Shown: in pieces, positions 15,671 to 25,641 of the stretch | How the letters are laid out: every line of letters starts with the position of its first letter | How positions within the stretch are numbered: the first letter of the stretch is position 1 | Source: Methanoculleus sp. UBA374 | Lineage (GTDB): Archaea > Halobacteriota > Methanomicrobia > Methanomicrobiales > Methanoculleaceae | Direction of reading: 5' to 3' | Assembly: GCA_002508705.1 (NCBI GenBank) | Contig: DAYL01000019.1 | Coordinates: 139,241 to 203,240 of the forward strand | DNA length: 64,000 bases | Made by a program: the position numbers and the translations under genes | Notes under the pieces: generated by a model | Told to the model about the DNA's origin: nothing | What the model saw: the letters and a program-made list of their open reading frames with translations, nothing else | Database searches by the model: none

Positions 15671-16771
15671 ATGATTGCAATTGTGCTTGGAACCCGGCCG
15701 GAGATCATCAAGATGTCCCCGATCATCCGTGAGTGCGAGATCCGAAACCTCGACTACTTCATCCTCCACTCCGGGCAGCACTACTCCTATGATATGGACC
15801 GGGCGTTCTTCGAGGAACTCGAACTGCCCGAGCCGAAGTACAACCTCGACGTCGGCTCCGGGACCCAGGCCGGCCAGACCGCAAAGATCATGACCGGCAT
15901 CGAAGATGTCCTGGTGAAGGAATCCCCGGATATCGTTCTCGTTCAGGGCGACACCAACACCGTCATGGCCGGGGCTCTTGCGGCCGCAAAACTCCATATC
16001 CGGGTCGGGCACGTCGAGGCCGGCCTCCGGAGTTTCGACCGGATGATGCCAGAGGAGATCAACCGGGTGGTCGCGGACCACGTCTCCGATTACCTCTTCG
16101 CCCCCACGGAGACGGCACGGCGGTACCTTGAGAAGGAGGGCATTGAGGAGAACAAGATCTGCGTGACCGGGAACACCATCGTCGACGCGGTCTTCCAGAA
16201 CCGGGAGATCGCGAAGAAGAAGGCGGATATCCTCGACGCCCTCGGACTGGAGCCCCACGAATACTTCCTCGTCACCTCCCACCGGCAGGAGAACGTCGAC
16301 AACCCCGAGAAACTCCAGAGCATCATCGCGGGGCTCGAGGCGGTCCACCGGGAGTACGGGCTCCCCGTCATCTTCCCGATGCATCCCCGGACCAGGAAGA
16401 TGGTCGAGCGGTTCGGGGTCACACTCGACGGGATCTCCGTCATGAACCCCGTCGGGTTCCTCGAATTCCTGCAGCTTGAGTCCAACGCCCGCCTCGTCCT
16501 GACGGACTCCGGCGGCGTCCAGGAGGAAACCTGCATCCTCGGGGTGCCCTGCGTCACCCTCCGGGCGAACACCGAGCGTCCGGAGACGATCGAGGTGGGA
16601 GCGAACGTTCTGGCGGGGACAGGGGCCGATGAGATCCTGGCGTCTGCCGGGCAGATGCTCTCCCGGTCGGGGACCTGGGAGAACCCCTACGGGGATGGTA
16701 TGGCGGGCAGGATGATTGCGACGATATGCGGCGGCATACCGTCGCGGAACAACAATTCATTGATTCGGTGA
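15671..16771 (+). CDS. wecB: UDP-N-acetylglucosamine 2-epimerase (non-hydrolysing)
   Basis: The protein is 366 residues, the normal size. N-terminal IVLGTRPEIIKMSPI, LVQGDTNTVMAGALAA, VGHVEAGLRSFD, MPEEINR, VTSHRQENVDN, FPMHPRT and LTDSGGVQEE are the family signature segments with the catalytic Asp/Glu/His. It converts UDP-GlcNAc to UDP-ManNAc. SD agagga lies before the ATG. The partner UDP-ManNAc dehydrogenase is only present in this window as broken copies (38.4, 41.1, 44.3, 60.4 kb), so the route to UDP-ManNAcA may be lost here or completed elsewhere. Confidence 0.93.
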   Translation: MIAIVLGTRPEIIKMSPIIRECEIRNLDYFILHSGQHYSYDMDRAFFEELELPEPKYNLDVGSGTQAGQTAKIMTGIEDVLVKESPDIVLVQGDTNTVMAGALAAAKLHIRVGHVEAGLRSFDRMMPEEINRVVADHVSDYLFAPTETARRYLEKEGIEENKICVTGNTIVDAVFQNREIAKKKADILDALGLEPHEYFLVTSHRQENVDNPEKLQSIIAGLEAVHREYGLPVIFPMHPRTRKMVERFGVTLDGISVMNPVGFLEFLQLESNARLVLTDSGGVQEETCILGVPCVTLRANTERPETIEVGANVLAGTGADEILASAGQMLSRSGTWENPYGDGMAGRMIATICGGIPSRNNNSLIR

Positions 16772-16778
16772 AATACAC

Positions 16779-17720
16779 ATGGAAACACAAAGAATTCTTG
16801 TTACAGGCGGTGCCGGATTCATCGGCACCAATCTCGTCAACGAACTGCGTAGCCGGGGTCATGAGGTCGTCGCACTCGACCTCCTGAACAACGACCGGGA
16901 GAATTACATCCGGGCAGATACGCGGAGTTATCGGCAGCTGGAACGGGTCTTCGACCGCTCGAAGTTCGATTACGTATATCATCTCGCTGCGGAGTACGGC
17001 CGCTGGAACGGCGAAGATTACTACGAAAATCTCTGGCAGACCAACGTGATCGGGACCAAGCATATGCTCCGTCTTCAGGAGAAACTGAAGTTCCGGATGA
17101 TATTCTTTTCCAGCGCCGAGGTTTACGGGGATTATAGCGGGACAATGTCCGAGGATGTGATGGTGAACAATCCCATCAGGGATACTTATCAAATGAACGA
17201 TTACGCCATCACCAAGTGGGCGGGCGAGCTCATGTGCCTGAACTCGGCAGCGATGTTCGGCACCGAGACGGTCCGTGTCCGGCCGGTGAACTGCTACGGC
17301 CCGCATGAGCACTATAATCCCTACCGCGGTTTTATCCCCAAATTCATCTATCATGCGCTCTTCAACAGACCCTATACGGTCTTCAAGGGCCACAAGAGGA
17401 TCATCGACTTCGTCGAGGATTCCTGCAGGACCTGGGCGAATATCGTAGACAACTTCATTCCCGGAGAAGTCTACAACGTCGGCGGCCGCCCCGAGTGGGA
17501 GCGGGAGATCAAAGACTATTCCGACCTTATTCTTAAGGCCGTCGGCAGAGATGACTCGCTTGTCACCTATGAGGAGGCCGAGCCGTTTACGACGAAAGTG
17601 AAGACAATGGACTTCACGAAGGCCGTCCGTGACCTCAGGCACGACCCCAAGGTCTCGCCGGAGGAAGGTGTCCGACGTACGGTCGAGTGGATGAAGCGGT
17701 ATTACCGGATCGAGGAGTGA
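16779..17720 (+). CDS. NAD-dependent sugar epimerase/dehydratase (extended SDR)
   Basis: The protein is 313 residues. The Rossmann signature is [12 protein letters not shown], followed by VYHLAAEYGRWN, a Ser of SSAEVYG, and the catalytic Tyr/Lys in YAITKWAGE. RPVNCYGPHEHYNPYRGFI and the C-terminal EGVRRTVEWMKRYY complete the family pattern. It acts on a nucleotide sugar; the exact product cannot be read. It starts 7 bp after wecB and is followed 5 bp later by a second SDR gene, so it is part of one operon. Confidence 0.88.
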   Translation: METQRILVTGGAGFIGTNLVNELRSRGHEVVALDLLNNDRENYIRADTRSYRQLERVFDRSKFDYVYHLAAEYGRWNGEDYYENLWQTNVIGTKHMLRLQEKLKFRMIFFSSAEVYGDYSGTMSEDVMVNNPIRDTYQMNDYAITKWAGELMCLNSAAMFGTETVRVRPVNCYGPHEHYNPYRGFIPKFIYHALFNRPYTVFKGHKRIIDFVEDSCRTWANIVDNFIPGEVYNVGGRPEWEREIKDYSDLILKAVGRDDSLVTYEEAEPFTTKVKTMDFTKAVRDLRHDPKVSPEEGVRRTVEWMKRYYRIEE

Positions 17721-17725
17721 GCACG

Positions 17726-18724
17726 ATGGAGAACGAAAAATCATTTTTTGAAGGAAAGACTGTGCTGGTCACCGGCGGCGCCGGTGCAATCGGCGGGAAC
17801 CTGGTCAGGAGGCTCTCTGATCTCGATGCAGAGAAGATCATCATCCTCGACAATCTCTCCTCCTCGTACGAGTGGAATATCACCCGGGGGGACAACGTCC
17901 AGTTCATCCACGGCGATATCCTGGATGAAGAGAAGTTAAAGTGGGCGTTTAAGTCGAAGCCCGACATCGTCTACCATCTCGCCGCCCACTTTGCCAACCA
18001 GAACTCGGTCGACAACCCCGAGAAAGATCTGATGGTGAATGGTATGGGGATCCTCAAGGTCCTGCAGTATGCACATCTCGTGGATGTCGAGCGGTTCATC
18101 TACGCCTCGTCCGGTTGCGGCATCTACGGCCTGGACTCCAAGATGCCGTTTGAAGAGCATGATATCTCCATCAAGCTCTACACTCCCTACCAGGTCACCA
18201 AGATGATCGGTGAGCTCTACACCAACTACTTCTACAACCTCTACGGGTTACCTATTGTCAATGCCCGGTTCTTTAACTCCTACGGACCTGGAGAGGTCCC
18301 CGGCAAGTACCGGAACGTCATCCCGAACTTCTTCTATTGGTCGATGAACGGTCTTCCCCTGCCGATCACAGGCACCGGGGAGGAGTCCCGGGATTTCACC
18401 TATGTTGGGGATCTGGTCAACGGCCTCGTAAAGATGGCCACCCATGAGAACGCGGTTGGCGAGGCGATCAACCTCGGCGCCGGCAGGGAGATCCGGATCA
18501 TCGACCTCGCGAACTGGATCAACGAGTTAACGGGGAACAAGGCGGGCATTGCCTTTAAGGAACGGCGGGACTGGGATAAGAAGAACCGGCTTCTCTCCTG
18601 TATCGACAAGGCGAGCGATCTCCTCGGGTACACCCCCCAGACCGAGTTCAGGGAGGGGCTTGAGCAGACTTATCAGTGGTTTGTGGAGAACCGGGAGAAT
18701 ATCGAGAAAAGTGCGGAGTTCTAA
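17726..18724 (+). CDS. NAD-dependent sugar epimerase/dehydratase, second
   Basis: The protein is 332 residues, taking ATG 17726 rather than 17687 because the earlier start would overlap the previous gene and the Rossmann signature VLVTGGAGAIGGNL then falls at the usual distance. YASSGCGIYG, catalytic YQVTKMIGE, ARFFNSYGPGE and FTYVGDLVNGLV are as in UDP-glucose 4-epimerase-like or dTDP-glucose dehydratase-like enzymes. With the preceding gene it supplies modified sugars for the glycan. Confidence 0.88.
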   Translation: MENEKSFFEGKTVLVTGGAGAIGGNLVRRLSDLDAEKIIILDNLSSSYEWNITRGDNVQFIHGDILDEEKLKWAFKSKPDIVYHLAAHFANQNSVDNPEKDLMVNGMGILKVLQYAHLVDVERFIYASSGCGIYGLDSKMPFEEHDISIKLYTPYQVTKMIGELYTNYFYNLYGLPIVNARFFNSYGPGEVPGKYRNVIPNFFYWSMNGLPLPITGTGEESRDFTYVGDLVNGLVKMATHENAVGEAINLGAGREIRIIDLANWINELTGNKAGIAFKERRDWDKKNRLLSCIDKASDLLGYTPQTEFREGLEQTYQWFVENRENIEKSAEF

Positions 18725-18750
18725 CCTGCCCATTCTTATTTGGTGCATCT

Positions 18751-20046
18751 ATGAGAATACTGCTGGTTGTTGCTTACTTTATACCGGAGATCGGGAGCGC
18801 TGCCCACATCTATTTCGATCTCGCCAAGGCTTTTGCAGAGCGAGGGCATATCGTTGATGTCATAACCTCATATCCTCGAGAGTTTAATCTGAACAAGGAG
18901 GATCAGGGGAAAGAATTCCCTCTTGAGGAGGAGGTAGAGGGCGTCACGATCTACCGGTGTAAGCACCCGGCAAATCGCGATAACATCTTTGTCAGGGGAC
19001 TTGAGCACTTTTATCTGCCCTATTACTACTTCAAGAAGTACCGTGAGGTCGGTAAAAAATATGATGTCTGTTTGATGTATATACCGCCACTGCCTCTATA
19101 CTACCTTGCAAAGAAGATCAAGCGGTACGATGGAACCCCTTCTGTCCTTAATTTCCAGGATTTCCATCCCCAAGAACTTACTGAGGTCGGGGTACTGAAA
19201 AACCCCGTCATGATCAAGGTCTTGGAGCACATTGAGGGTGAGGCGTACAGGCACGCCGACCATATCACTGTCCTCTCACATGGCGGCATCGAATATGTGC
19301 AGCAGCGGGGTGCCGATCCAAAGAAGGTCACTCATATCTTCAACTCGGTTTCCCTCTCCGAGTTTAACGGCCTCGTTCATAGGAAGGACTTCAAGGAAAG
19401 GGAAGGTATCGAGGATAAGTTCCTGATATCCTATGCGGGAATCCTCTCTCCGTACCAGGGCATCGACAACATCCTGGACACTGCAAAGGCCCTGCGGGAC
19501 CATGACGATACTATCTTCTGCATTGCTGGAGATGGTGCGGAGAAGCGGCACCTCAAGACGAGGATACACCTGGAAGAGATCAACAACGTCAGGCTGCTGT
19601 CACTTCTCCCCCGTGCCGAGTACTTCAATCTGGTTAACTCTTCTGACGTCTCATTCATCTCGCTCGACGAGAGGATGAAGGCTCCCTGCCTGCCCGGGAA
19701 GACGATCAATCTCATGGCCTGCAGCCAGCCGATCATCGCCATGGTCGCGACGGAGAGCGAGACCGCCGATGTCATACGGAAAGCAGGGTGCGGTATCGTG
19801 GTCAAACCCGGGGACGTCGCGAGCATACGGTCTGCGGTCCTCCGCCTCAAGGAGGACGCTTCTCTCCGTGAGGCGATGGGGAGCAACGGCAGGCGGTACC
19901 TGGAGAAAAACATGAGCCTGGAGGAGAACATCGCCCTGTATGAAGAGATATTTCACGGTCTTTCCGGGGACGGACTCCTTGCGGGGAGGCTGAGTTCTTC
20001 GAGGAGCGAGGATGCGCTTGGGGGCTTAGATTCACATGGCACTTAA
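18751..20046 (+). CDS. Family 4 glycosyltransferase (WbuB-like)
   Basis: The protein is about 431 residues from ATG 18751 (the frame opens at 18676, but RILLVVAYFIPEIGSAAHIY is the typical N-terminus). It has a GT-B fold: N-terminal acceptor half with FQDFHPQELTEVGVL, C-terminal donor half with ISYAGILSPYQGIDNILD, IAGDGAEKRHLK, and CLPGKTINLMACSQPIIAMV in place of the usual EGxP-type loop. It resembles WbuB-type transferases that add a sugar to a lipid-linked chain. It overlaps the next gene by 11 nt. The last 25 residues look like read-through past an ancestral stop. Confidence 0.85.
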   Translation: MRILLVVAYFIPEIGSAAHIYFDLAKAFAERGHIVDVITSYPREFNLNKEDQGKEFPLEEEVEGVTIYRCKHPANRDNIFVRGLEHFYLPYYYFKKYREVGKKYDVCLMYIPPLPLYYLAKKIKRYDGTPSVLNFQDFHPQELTEVGVLKNPVMIKVLEHIEGEAYRHADHITVLSHGGIEYVQQRGADPKKVTHIFNSVSLSEFNGLVHRKDFKEREGIEDKFLISYAGILSPYQGIDNILDTAKALRDHDDTIFCIAGDGAEKRHLKTRIHLEEINNVRLLSLLPRAEYFNLVNSSDVSFISLDERMKAPCLPGKTINLMACSQPIIAMVATESETADVIRKAGCGIVVKPGDVASIRSAVLRLKEDASLREAMGSNGRRYLEKNMSLEENIALYEEIFHGLSGDGLLAGRLSSSRSEDALGGLDSHGT

Positions 20047-21334
20047 AGTGGCGATATTAGATACAAATGCCCTGGAAAACAAGGGAAGCTATGGGAGATT
20101 GGTAGGTCTGCTGAAGGCTCTGAATGCCACTCTGCCCCGCCATGAAGTGACGGTGTATCACCGCTACTACGATGTAGCAGATAAGAAGCGCATTGAGACT
20201 TTAAAGAAATACCATCCGGATGTTGAGATAAAAAGACATCCCTGGTACAATGAAAAGGGCTCGTTGATAGCCACCACGGTGGCGTATATAGCATCTTTTT
20301 CGACATGTGCGTTAAAACAGGCTTATGGCAGAATGGGGACGGGGAAGACAACTCCATTTAGTGACTTTGATGTCATAATCGACTTGAATTTGATAGAGCC
20401 TGATAGGTTTAATGACAAGAAGTTCGATCCGGTGAATGTATTTGGACAACTATTTGCCCTGTTAAGCATATGGAATGCTTCTTTGAGCGATAGAGAGGTT
20501 GTCATCTGCTCGGCAACCATAGGTCCCTATAAAAATCCTGTATTGAGGTTTTTAGCCCGGCGCATACTGAATAATGTTAGCCTCATCTCCCTGAGGGAAG
20601 AGTTCAGTAGAGATTACCTGGAATCCATCGAGGTTAAAAAACCAAAGATCGAGGTTACCGCGGATCTGGCATTTCTCATGGAGAGCGACAACGACGTTGA
20701 TTCTACCAAGATTTCGGAGGTGTTCGACGTTGTCGCAGATAGCGCTACTGTTGTCGGGATCTGTCCGGCCGCCATGATGAACTCGATGTTGCCCGAGGAG
20801 GGGTATGTTCGACTTATCTCTGAGGTTAGCGACTTTCTCATTGAAGATATTGGTGCTACGGTCTTTTATATCGCGAACACTTTTCAGGATATTGATTTAA
20901 TTGATAAAATATATCGGACGTTGGAAAATCCTGAAAAAGCTCGGATAGTCCCTTTTAGCGCTTCAGCTACAGAGGTAAAATCAGTTATCGGACTTTGTGA
21001 TCTCTTTATCTGCTCCAGGTTTCACGCACTTGTTGCCTCGACCTCTCTGGGGGTCCCGAGCATTGGTCTGGTCTCTTACAGTTACAATAAATTCCATGGG
21101 ATTATTGGAAAAATGATGGAGCAGGAGGAATATCTCCTGGATATAAACCAGACCTTTGAGTATGGTGCGTTTTTCAACGAATTGAGACTGAAATCAGAGA
21201 AAATACTGCATGACAAAGAATCTATACGGGCGAACCTTCTGAAGAATTGCGCCTCCACGAAGAAGCAGGCTCTGGTTAATGGCTACCTGATCCGGGATCT
21301 CGTTTTGGCGAATGATAATGCCGCTGGTGATTAA
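20036..21334 (+). CDS. Polysaccharide pyruvyl transferase family protein
   Basis: The protein is 432 residues. N-terminal NALENKGSYGRL, ICSATIGPYKNPVLRFLARR, LISLREEFSRDYL, TADLAFLM, and C-terminal LCDLFICSRFHALVASTSLG with IGLVSYSYNKFHGI follow the CsaB/polysaccharide pyruvyl transferase pattern (GT-B-like fold; the His of SRFHAL is conserved). It would add a pyruvyl ketal to a sugar. The following FrhB-like gene starts directly at its end; such pairs are common in surface-polysaccharide loci. Confidence 0.85.
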   Translation: MALKVAILDTNALENKGSYGRLVGLLKALNATLPRHEVTVYHRYYDVADKKRIETLKKYHPDVEIKRHPWYNEKGSLIATTVAYIASFSTCALKQAYGRMGTGKTTPFSDFDVIIDLNLIEPDRFNDKKFDPVNVFGQLFALLSIWNASLSDREVVICSATIGPYKNPVLRFLARRILNNVSLISLREEFSRDYLESIEVKKPKIEVTADLAFLMESDNDVDSTKISEVFDVVADSATVVGICPAAMMNSMLPEEGYVRLISEVSDFLIEDIGATVFYIANTFQDIDLIDKIYRTLENPEKARIVPFSASATEVKSVIGLCDLFICSRFHALVASTSLGVPSIGLVSYSYNKFHGIIGKMMEQEEYLLDINQTFEYGAFFNELRLKSEKILHDKESIRANLLKNCASTKKQALVNGYLIRDLVLANDNAAGD

Positions 21335-22621
21335 ATGGGGCAAACCATTCAGAAAGTTCTGGACGACCACCTCTGCTGTAATTGCGGGACGTGTGCAGGA
21401 GTGTGCCCGCAACAGGCGATCTCCGTGAAACCAGATAAGCATTCCCGGGTGTATGAGCCAGAGATACATTCAGGTGCATGCAATGGGTGCGGTATCTGTT
21501 ATGATATCTGTCCTGGACATTATGTCGATTTTAAAGGCCTTAATATGGATATCTTCGGAAAAGAGGCTGAAGATGTCATATTGGGCTCTTATCTAAAGTG
21601 CTATATGGGGCACGCGGCAGAGTCCGGGGTCAGGTACAAAGCATCATCCGGAGGGGTGATCACCGGACTGCTGGTCTATGCCCTCGAAGCGGGGATAATA
21701 GATGGGGCGCTTGTAACCCGGATGAACCGGGACCGACCTTGGGAACCTGAACCCTTCATCGCAAAAACCAGGGATGAGATTGTTGAAGCCTCCACGTCGA
21801 AGTACTGTCCGGTGCCTGCAAATATCATGATCAAGGAACTGCTTAGTGCTCAGGAAGGCGAAAAGTTCGCAGTTGTAGGGTTGCCGTGCCATATCCAGGG
21901 TATCAGGAAAGCCGAGCAGATCTATAAGAAACTCAGTGCACGTGTGGTTCTTCACATCGGGTTATTCTGTTCGCACACCGATACTTTCTGGCAGACAGAT
22001 TATTTGCTTAAATCGATGGATGTACAAAAAGACGATCTCAAGAGCATCCGTTATCGGGGTGATGGCTGGCCGGGGACCATGTCTGTACAACTGAGGAATG
22101 GTAAGGAGTCATCTATACCCTATCATAAGGCAATATTCCCTCACGTAGTGTGGTTCAACGCGATGAATCGTTGCCTCTACTGCTGCGATTTAACAGCTGA
22201 ACTGGCTGATATCTCTGTAGGTGACCCCTGGATCCCGGAAGTGGTAGGAAAGGAAAAGATAGGGCAGTCCATTGTTATTGTTCGGACAGATGATGCCCAG
22301 GAACTTATTCTACGGGCTGTACATGATGAGCACCTGAATGTCGCCCCTCTCTCTGCAGAAAAGGTGAAAGAGTCTGTTTCGATGGGAGAGAAGAAGGCTG
22401 ATGTTCAGATACGTATGGCGCTCAGGAAGATGATTGGTAAGAGTGTTCCTGACTATAATGCTGATCTCATGGCTCCCCGCCTTCACAATTATATCCGGGG
22501 TTTTGTCCCCCTGCTTAGTTCAGTTTGCTCTTCAAATGTATATTTGCGACCATTAGGCGAAAAAATAGTTGATCTTGGTTCGCGATTATCTGAACTAAAG
22601 CGGCGAGGGAGCGAGCAGTGA
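21335..22621 (+). CDS. F420 hydrogenase/dehydrogenase beta-subunit family protein
   Basis: The protein is 428 residues. Two ferredoxin-type 4Fe-4S motifs lie at about 14-25 (CCNCGTCAGVCP) and 49-60 (CNGCGICYDICP). The FrhB-family core follows (SSGGVITGLLVYALE, FAVVGLPCHIQGIRK, GLFCSHT, YRGDGWPG, CLYCCDLTAELADISVGDPW). The core family binds flavin and F420 or an electron donor. In glycan loci beside pyruvyl transferases its role is thought to be redox modification of a sugar or activation of the partner, but this is not proved. The ATG directly follows the previous stop. Confidence 0.85.
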   Translation: MGQTIQKVLDDHLCCNCGTCAGVCPQQAISVKPDKHSRVYEPEIHSGACNGCGICYDICPGHYVDFKGLNMDIFGKEAEDVILGSYLKCYMGHAAESGVRYKASSGGVITGLLVYALEAGIIDGALVTRMNRDRPWEPEPFIAKTRDEIVEASTSKYCPVPANIMIKELLSAQEGEKFAVVGLPCHIQGIRKAEQIYKKLSARVVLHIGLFCSHTDTFWQTDYLLKSMDVQKDDLKSIRYRGDGWPGTMSVQLRNGKESSIPYHKAIFPHVVWFNAMNRCLYCCDLTAELADISVGDPWIPEVVGKEKIGQSIVIVRTDDAQELILRAVHDEHLNVAPLSAEKVKESVSMGEKKADVQIRMALRKMIGKSVPDYNADLMAPRLHNYIRGFVPLLSSVCSSNVYLRPLGEKIVDLGSRLSELKRRGSEQ

Positions 22622-22820
22622 AAATATTGCAATAACCATTAACCGTGAAAAAACGATGTTACAGAGTCTTTATAGGCCTTATGGCCATCGTGATATAGGT
22701 TTGATACCTTCACAGTTAAATCCTGCATTCGCCTATGGTGAGATGGTTAGCATTGAGCATTAATTATGTGTGAGAGACAGAAGTATTCGAGAAACAACCA
22801 AACAATAGTGAGGCTACAAC

Positions 22821-23942
22821 ATGAAAGAACTTAACATTTCTCTTATCAAACCTAGTGACCCCAGAACCGATCCCCGTCTGATTAAGGAGTTAGACTCTAT
22901 AATAAGAGCAAAATATAATGTTAACGTAATCTGCATGTGTGATAGGGATGACCCTGAAACATCCTACAAAATGAAGATTCATAATTTAAAATTAAAGGGC
23001 AGAAACAATTTCTCCTCTTTGCTCTATTGGCCTATTTGGTGGATATATGAGTTTCATTCGCTTTTACATATACAGACAGATATTTTCCATATTTTTAATT
23101 ATAATTCGATTTTGCCTGCAATAATTGTCGGGAGAATAAGAAAAATCCCTGTAATTTATGAAATATTGGATACAACGTACGATGCACTAAAATGGCCAGG
23201 AACAATCCGAAATGCCATTATGTTTCTTGATAAGATGTTCATGAAATATTCTGATGCGATAATTCTCGTCGATGAGTGCCAAATCAAACAGTTTAGAGGG
23301 ATTCCAAATAAAAATGTAAATATTATCTATGATTCTGCTTATGATTTTGGAAAATCAGAGATAACTAATGATAAGGCTAATAACGCCTTTATAATGTTAT
23401 ATATTGGCGTTTTGTATAAGATTCGTCAGTTAAATCTTGATATATTGTGCGATGTTATAAAAGATATCGATGGTGTCAAACTTATTATTGCTGGATATGG
23501 AGATCTTGTTGATGATATAAAAGAATGGGAGAAAAAATCTGATGATAAAATTGAGTACATTGGGCGAATTGCATATTCTGAGGCATTAAAAATGAGTTTG
23601 AACGCTGATTGCTTAGTTGTTTTGAGGAGTTCTGATCTGAACACTAATAAGTACATCTGTGGATCAAAGCTCTGGGAATCGATGATGTGCGGTAGGCCAA
23701 TTTTAGTAAACAAAGGAACGTCTACTGCAACTAAGGTGCTTGAAGAGGATTGCGGCTTGGTGGTAGATGTTCATAATTTAAATGAACTGAAAGAGAAAAT
23801 AATTTTGATGAGGGATAATCCCGCTTTATGCAGACGTTTTGGGAAAAATGGTAGGAGAGCCTATGAAGAGCGATATAGTTGGGATATTATGGAAAAAAAG
23901 TTATTGGGTCTATATAGGAGTCTAACTGAGGGCGTTGATTGA
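22821..23942 (+). CDS. Family 4 glycosyltransferase, AT-rich
   Basis: The protein is 373 residues. It has a GT-B-type order: LNISLIKPSDPRTDPRLIKE at the start, PVIYEILDTTYDALKW, IILVDECQIKQF, then the donor half MLYIGVLYKIRQLN, LIIAGYGDLVDDIKEW, YIGRIAYSEAL and KLWESMMCGRPILVNKGT. The Glu of WESM is in the position of the usual donor-binding Glu. The gene is markedly AT-rich (roughly one third GC) compared with the operon before it, suggesting transfer. The 200 bp before it hold no gene. Confidence 0.8.
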   Translation: MKELNISLIKPSDPRTDPRLIKELDSIIRAKYNVNVICMCDRDDPETSYKMKIHNLKLKGRNNFSSLLYWPIWWIYEFHSLLHIQTDIFHIFNYNSILPAIIVGRIRKIPVIYEILDTTYDALKWPGTIRNAIMFLDKMFMKYSDAIILVDECQIKQFRGIPNKNVNIIYDSAYDFGKSEITNDKANNAFIMLYIGVLYKIRQLNLDILCDVIKDIDGVKLIIAGYGDLVDDIKEWEKKSDDKIEYIGRIAYSEALKMSLNADCLVVLRSSDLNTNKYICGSKLWESMMCGRPILVNKGTSTATKVLEEDCGLVVDVHNLNELKEKIILMRDNPALCRRFGKNGRRAYEERYSWDIMEKKLLGLYRSLTEGVD

Positions 23943-24017
23943 TGTAATCTCAAGGGATATATTTGATTTCTGACTTTTAACTCAAGTATAAGCACATAGA
24001 ACTGGTTGTGTGATTGA

Positions 24018-25214
24018 ATGAATAGGGATTCATATCAGCCCCTGAAAAGCATCGATACCAACTTTGACAAATTGAACTTGATGAGGAACCGATCCCTAAA
24101 TATTGGTATAATCACTCCTCCTATTGGTGCGGCTGGTGTGGTTCCTCTTTCAAATTTAGTAAACGTTATATCTTATATATCTGATTTCGTTTTTGTCATT
24201 ACGGGTAAGGTAGATATCAGTCCATCTAGAGAAACAAACTCGAATATTTTTATCTATAGGATTCCATATACCCCAAAATCAAATATTATCCAAAAAATAA
24301 CTGGTAATTTTCTCTTACAGGTACATATTTCCAATAAAATAATAAAGTTAAAGGATAATGTAGATGTTTTACTCTACTTCTTAGATTCACACGTATATAT
24401 ATTGCCTGCACTTATCGGGAAGTTGTTAAAAAAGAAGATTGTGTTTGTATTAGCAGCGTCGATATCAAATTCTGCATTGGCAAATGCAAATATTTTTTCG
24501 AAAATATTGAGATTCTCGGAGTCCATTAATTTCAAGTACGCTAACTGTATTGTTGTATACTCACCAAGCCTCCTCGAGAAATGGGGGCTACAAAATTATG
24601 CCCATAAAATCCGCATCGCCCACGAGCATTCCCTCGATTTCAATTCATTCTGTATTACGACTCCGCTGTCCGATCGCCCTTCCCGAATCGGTTACATTGG
24701 GCGGCTGAGCGGGGAGAAAGGCGTCCAGCATTTCGTTCAGGCCCTCCCTGCCATTCTTAGTGACCGGAAGGATCTCCGTGTGCTCATCGGCGGGGACGGG
24801 CAGTTAAAAGAGACGATCGAGACCTCCCTGAAAGAAGAGGGAGCCTCCGCCCGCGTCGATCTCCCAGGCTGGATACCCCACGATGATCTCCCCAGATATC
24901 TGAACCAGCTGCGTCTCCTTGTACTCCCCTCCTACTCGGAGGGGCTCCCGAACGTCATGCTTGAGGCCATGGCCTGTGGGACCCCGGTGCTCGCGACACC
25001 GGTCGGGGCAATACCGGATATTATAATAGACGGAAAGACCGGATTTATTATAGAGAATAACTCTCCAGAGTGCATTGCTAAGAATGTGATCCGGGCGTTG
25101 TGTTCTCCAGATCTGGAGCAGATCGCAGGGAATGGGAGGCGGTTTGTGGAGGAGCATTTTACGTTTGAAAAGACGGTGGAAGACTGGAAGAGAATCCTGC
25201 AGGACATTGAGTAG
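24018..25214 (+). CDS. Family 4 glycosyltransferase with mosaic composition
   Basis: The protein is 398 residues. The N-terminal acceptor half (to about residue 194, base 24600) is AT-rich, while the C-terminal donor half is GC-rich like the chromosome. The donor half is a textbook GT4 domain: IGYIGRLSGEKGVQHFVQAL, LIGGDGQLKETIE, LPGWIPHDDLPRYL, LPSYSEGLPNVMLEAMACG and TPVGAIPDII. The abrupt change at the domain border suggests that a foreign acceptor domain was joined to a resident donor domain. It adds a sugar of unknown type to the growing glycan. Confidence 0.88.
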   Translation: MNRDSYQPLKSIDTNFDKLNLMRNRSLNIGIITPPIGAAGVVPLSNLVNVISYISDFVFVITGKVDISPSRETNSNIFIYRIPYTPKSNIIQKITGNFLLQVHISNKIIKLKDNVDVLLYFLDSHVYILPALIGKLLKKKIVFVLAASISNSALANANIFSKILRFSESINFKYANCIVVYSPSLLEKWGLQNYAHKIRIAHEHSLDFNSFCITTPLSDRPSRIGYIGRLSGEKGVQHFVQALPAILSDRKDLRVLIGGDGQLKETIETSLKEEGASARVDLPGWIPHDDLPRYLNQLRLLVLPSYSEGLPNVMLEAMACGTPVLATPVGAIPDIIIDGKTGFIIENNSPECIAKNVIRALCSPDLEQIAGNGRRFVEEHFTFEKTVEDWKRILQDIE

Positions 25215-25264
25215 GCATGTTCAGTCTCGGTGTAGTCCAGAGACAACGCTTCCAGAAGGCCATC

Positions 25265-25641
25265 CTGATATTTTTATTCACCCTGCTGAGATCAAGTTCA
25301 CGCCGGCCCAAGACCCCCGACGTTCCTCGCCTCTCACCTGAGAACCATCGAGTATTTCAAGTTACCCAACATTATCCTCTACGACAACCCCCGCAACATC
25401 GTTTGAAGCGGAAATACCTTCGACCGTCTCAGACTTTCGCCCTGCGTTTGTTGACCTCAGGAGCCATTTCAGATTCACGACACGGCTCTGCAGAGTCTAC
25501 CGAGCAAAGACTAAGAGTGAAGTTGAACGGTCAATCCGTTACGTCAAAGACAAATTCCTGTATGGCCGGGAATTCGAGTCGATTGACGATCTGAAGTTTC
25601 ATGTACGAGAACGACTGGATGCCACCAACAGAAAGATTATA
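25265..25641 (+). pseudogene. istA: IS21-type transposase istA remnant
   Basis: Fragments in three frames read as IstA: KFTPAQDPR, then TFLASHLRTIEYFKLPNIIL with YDNPRN, then after a 1-nt shift KTKSEVERSIRYVKDKFLYG and REFESIDDLKFHVRERLDAT. The N-terminal catalytic part and the C-terminus are lost. It is the upstream partner of the istB remnant downstream. It inserted between two glycosyltransferase genes. Confidence 0.75.

Noticed and set aside
16554..17744. 396-codon open frame on the minus strand
   Set aside because: Antisense shadow of the SDR epimerase gene 16779-17720.
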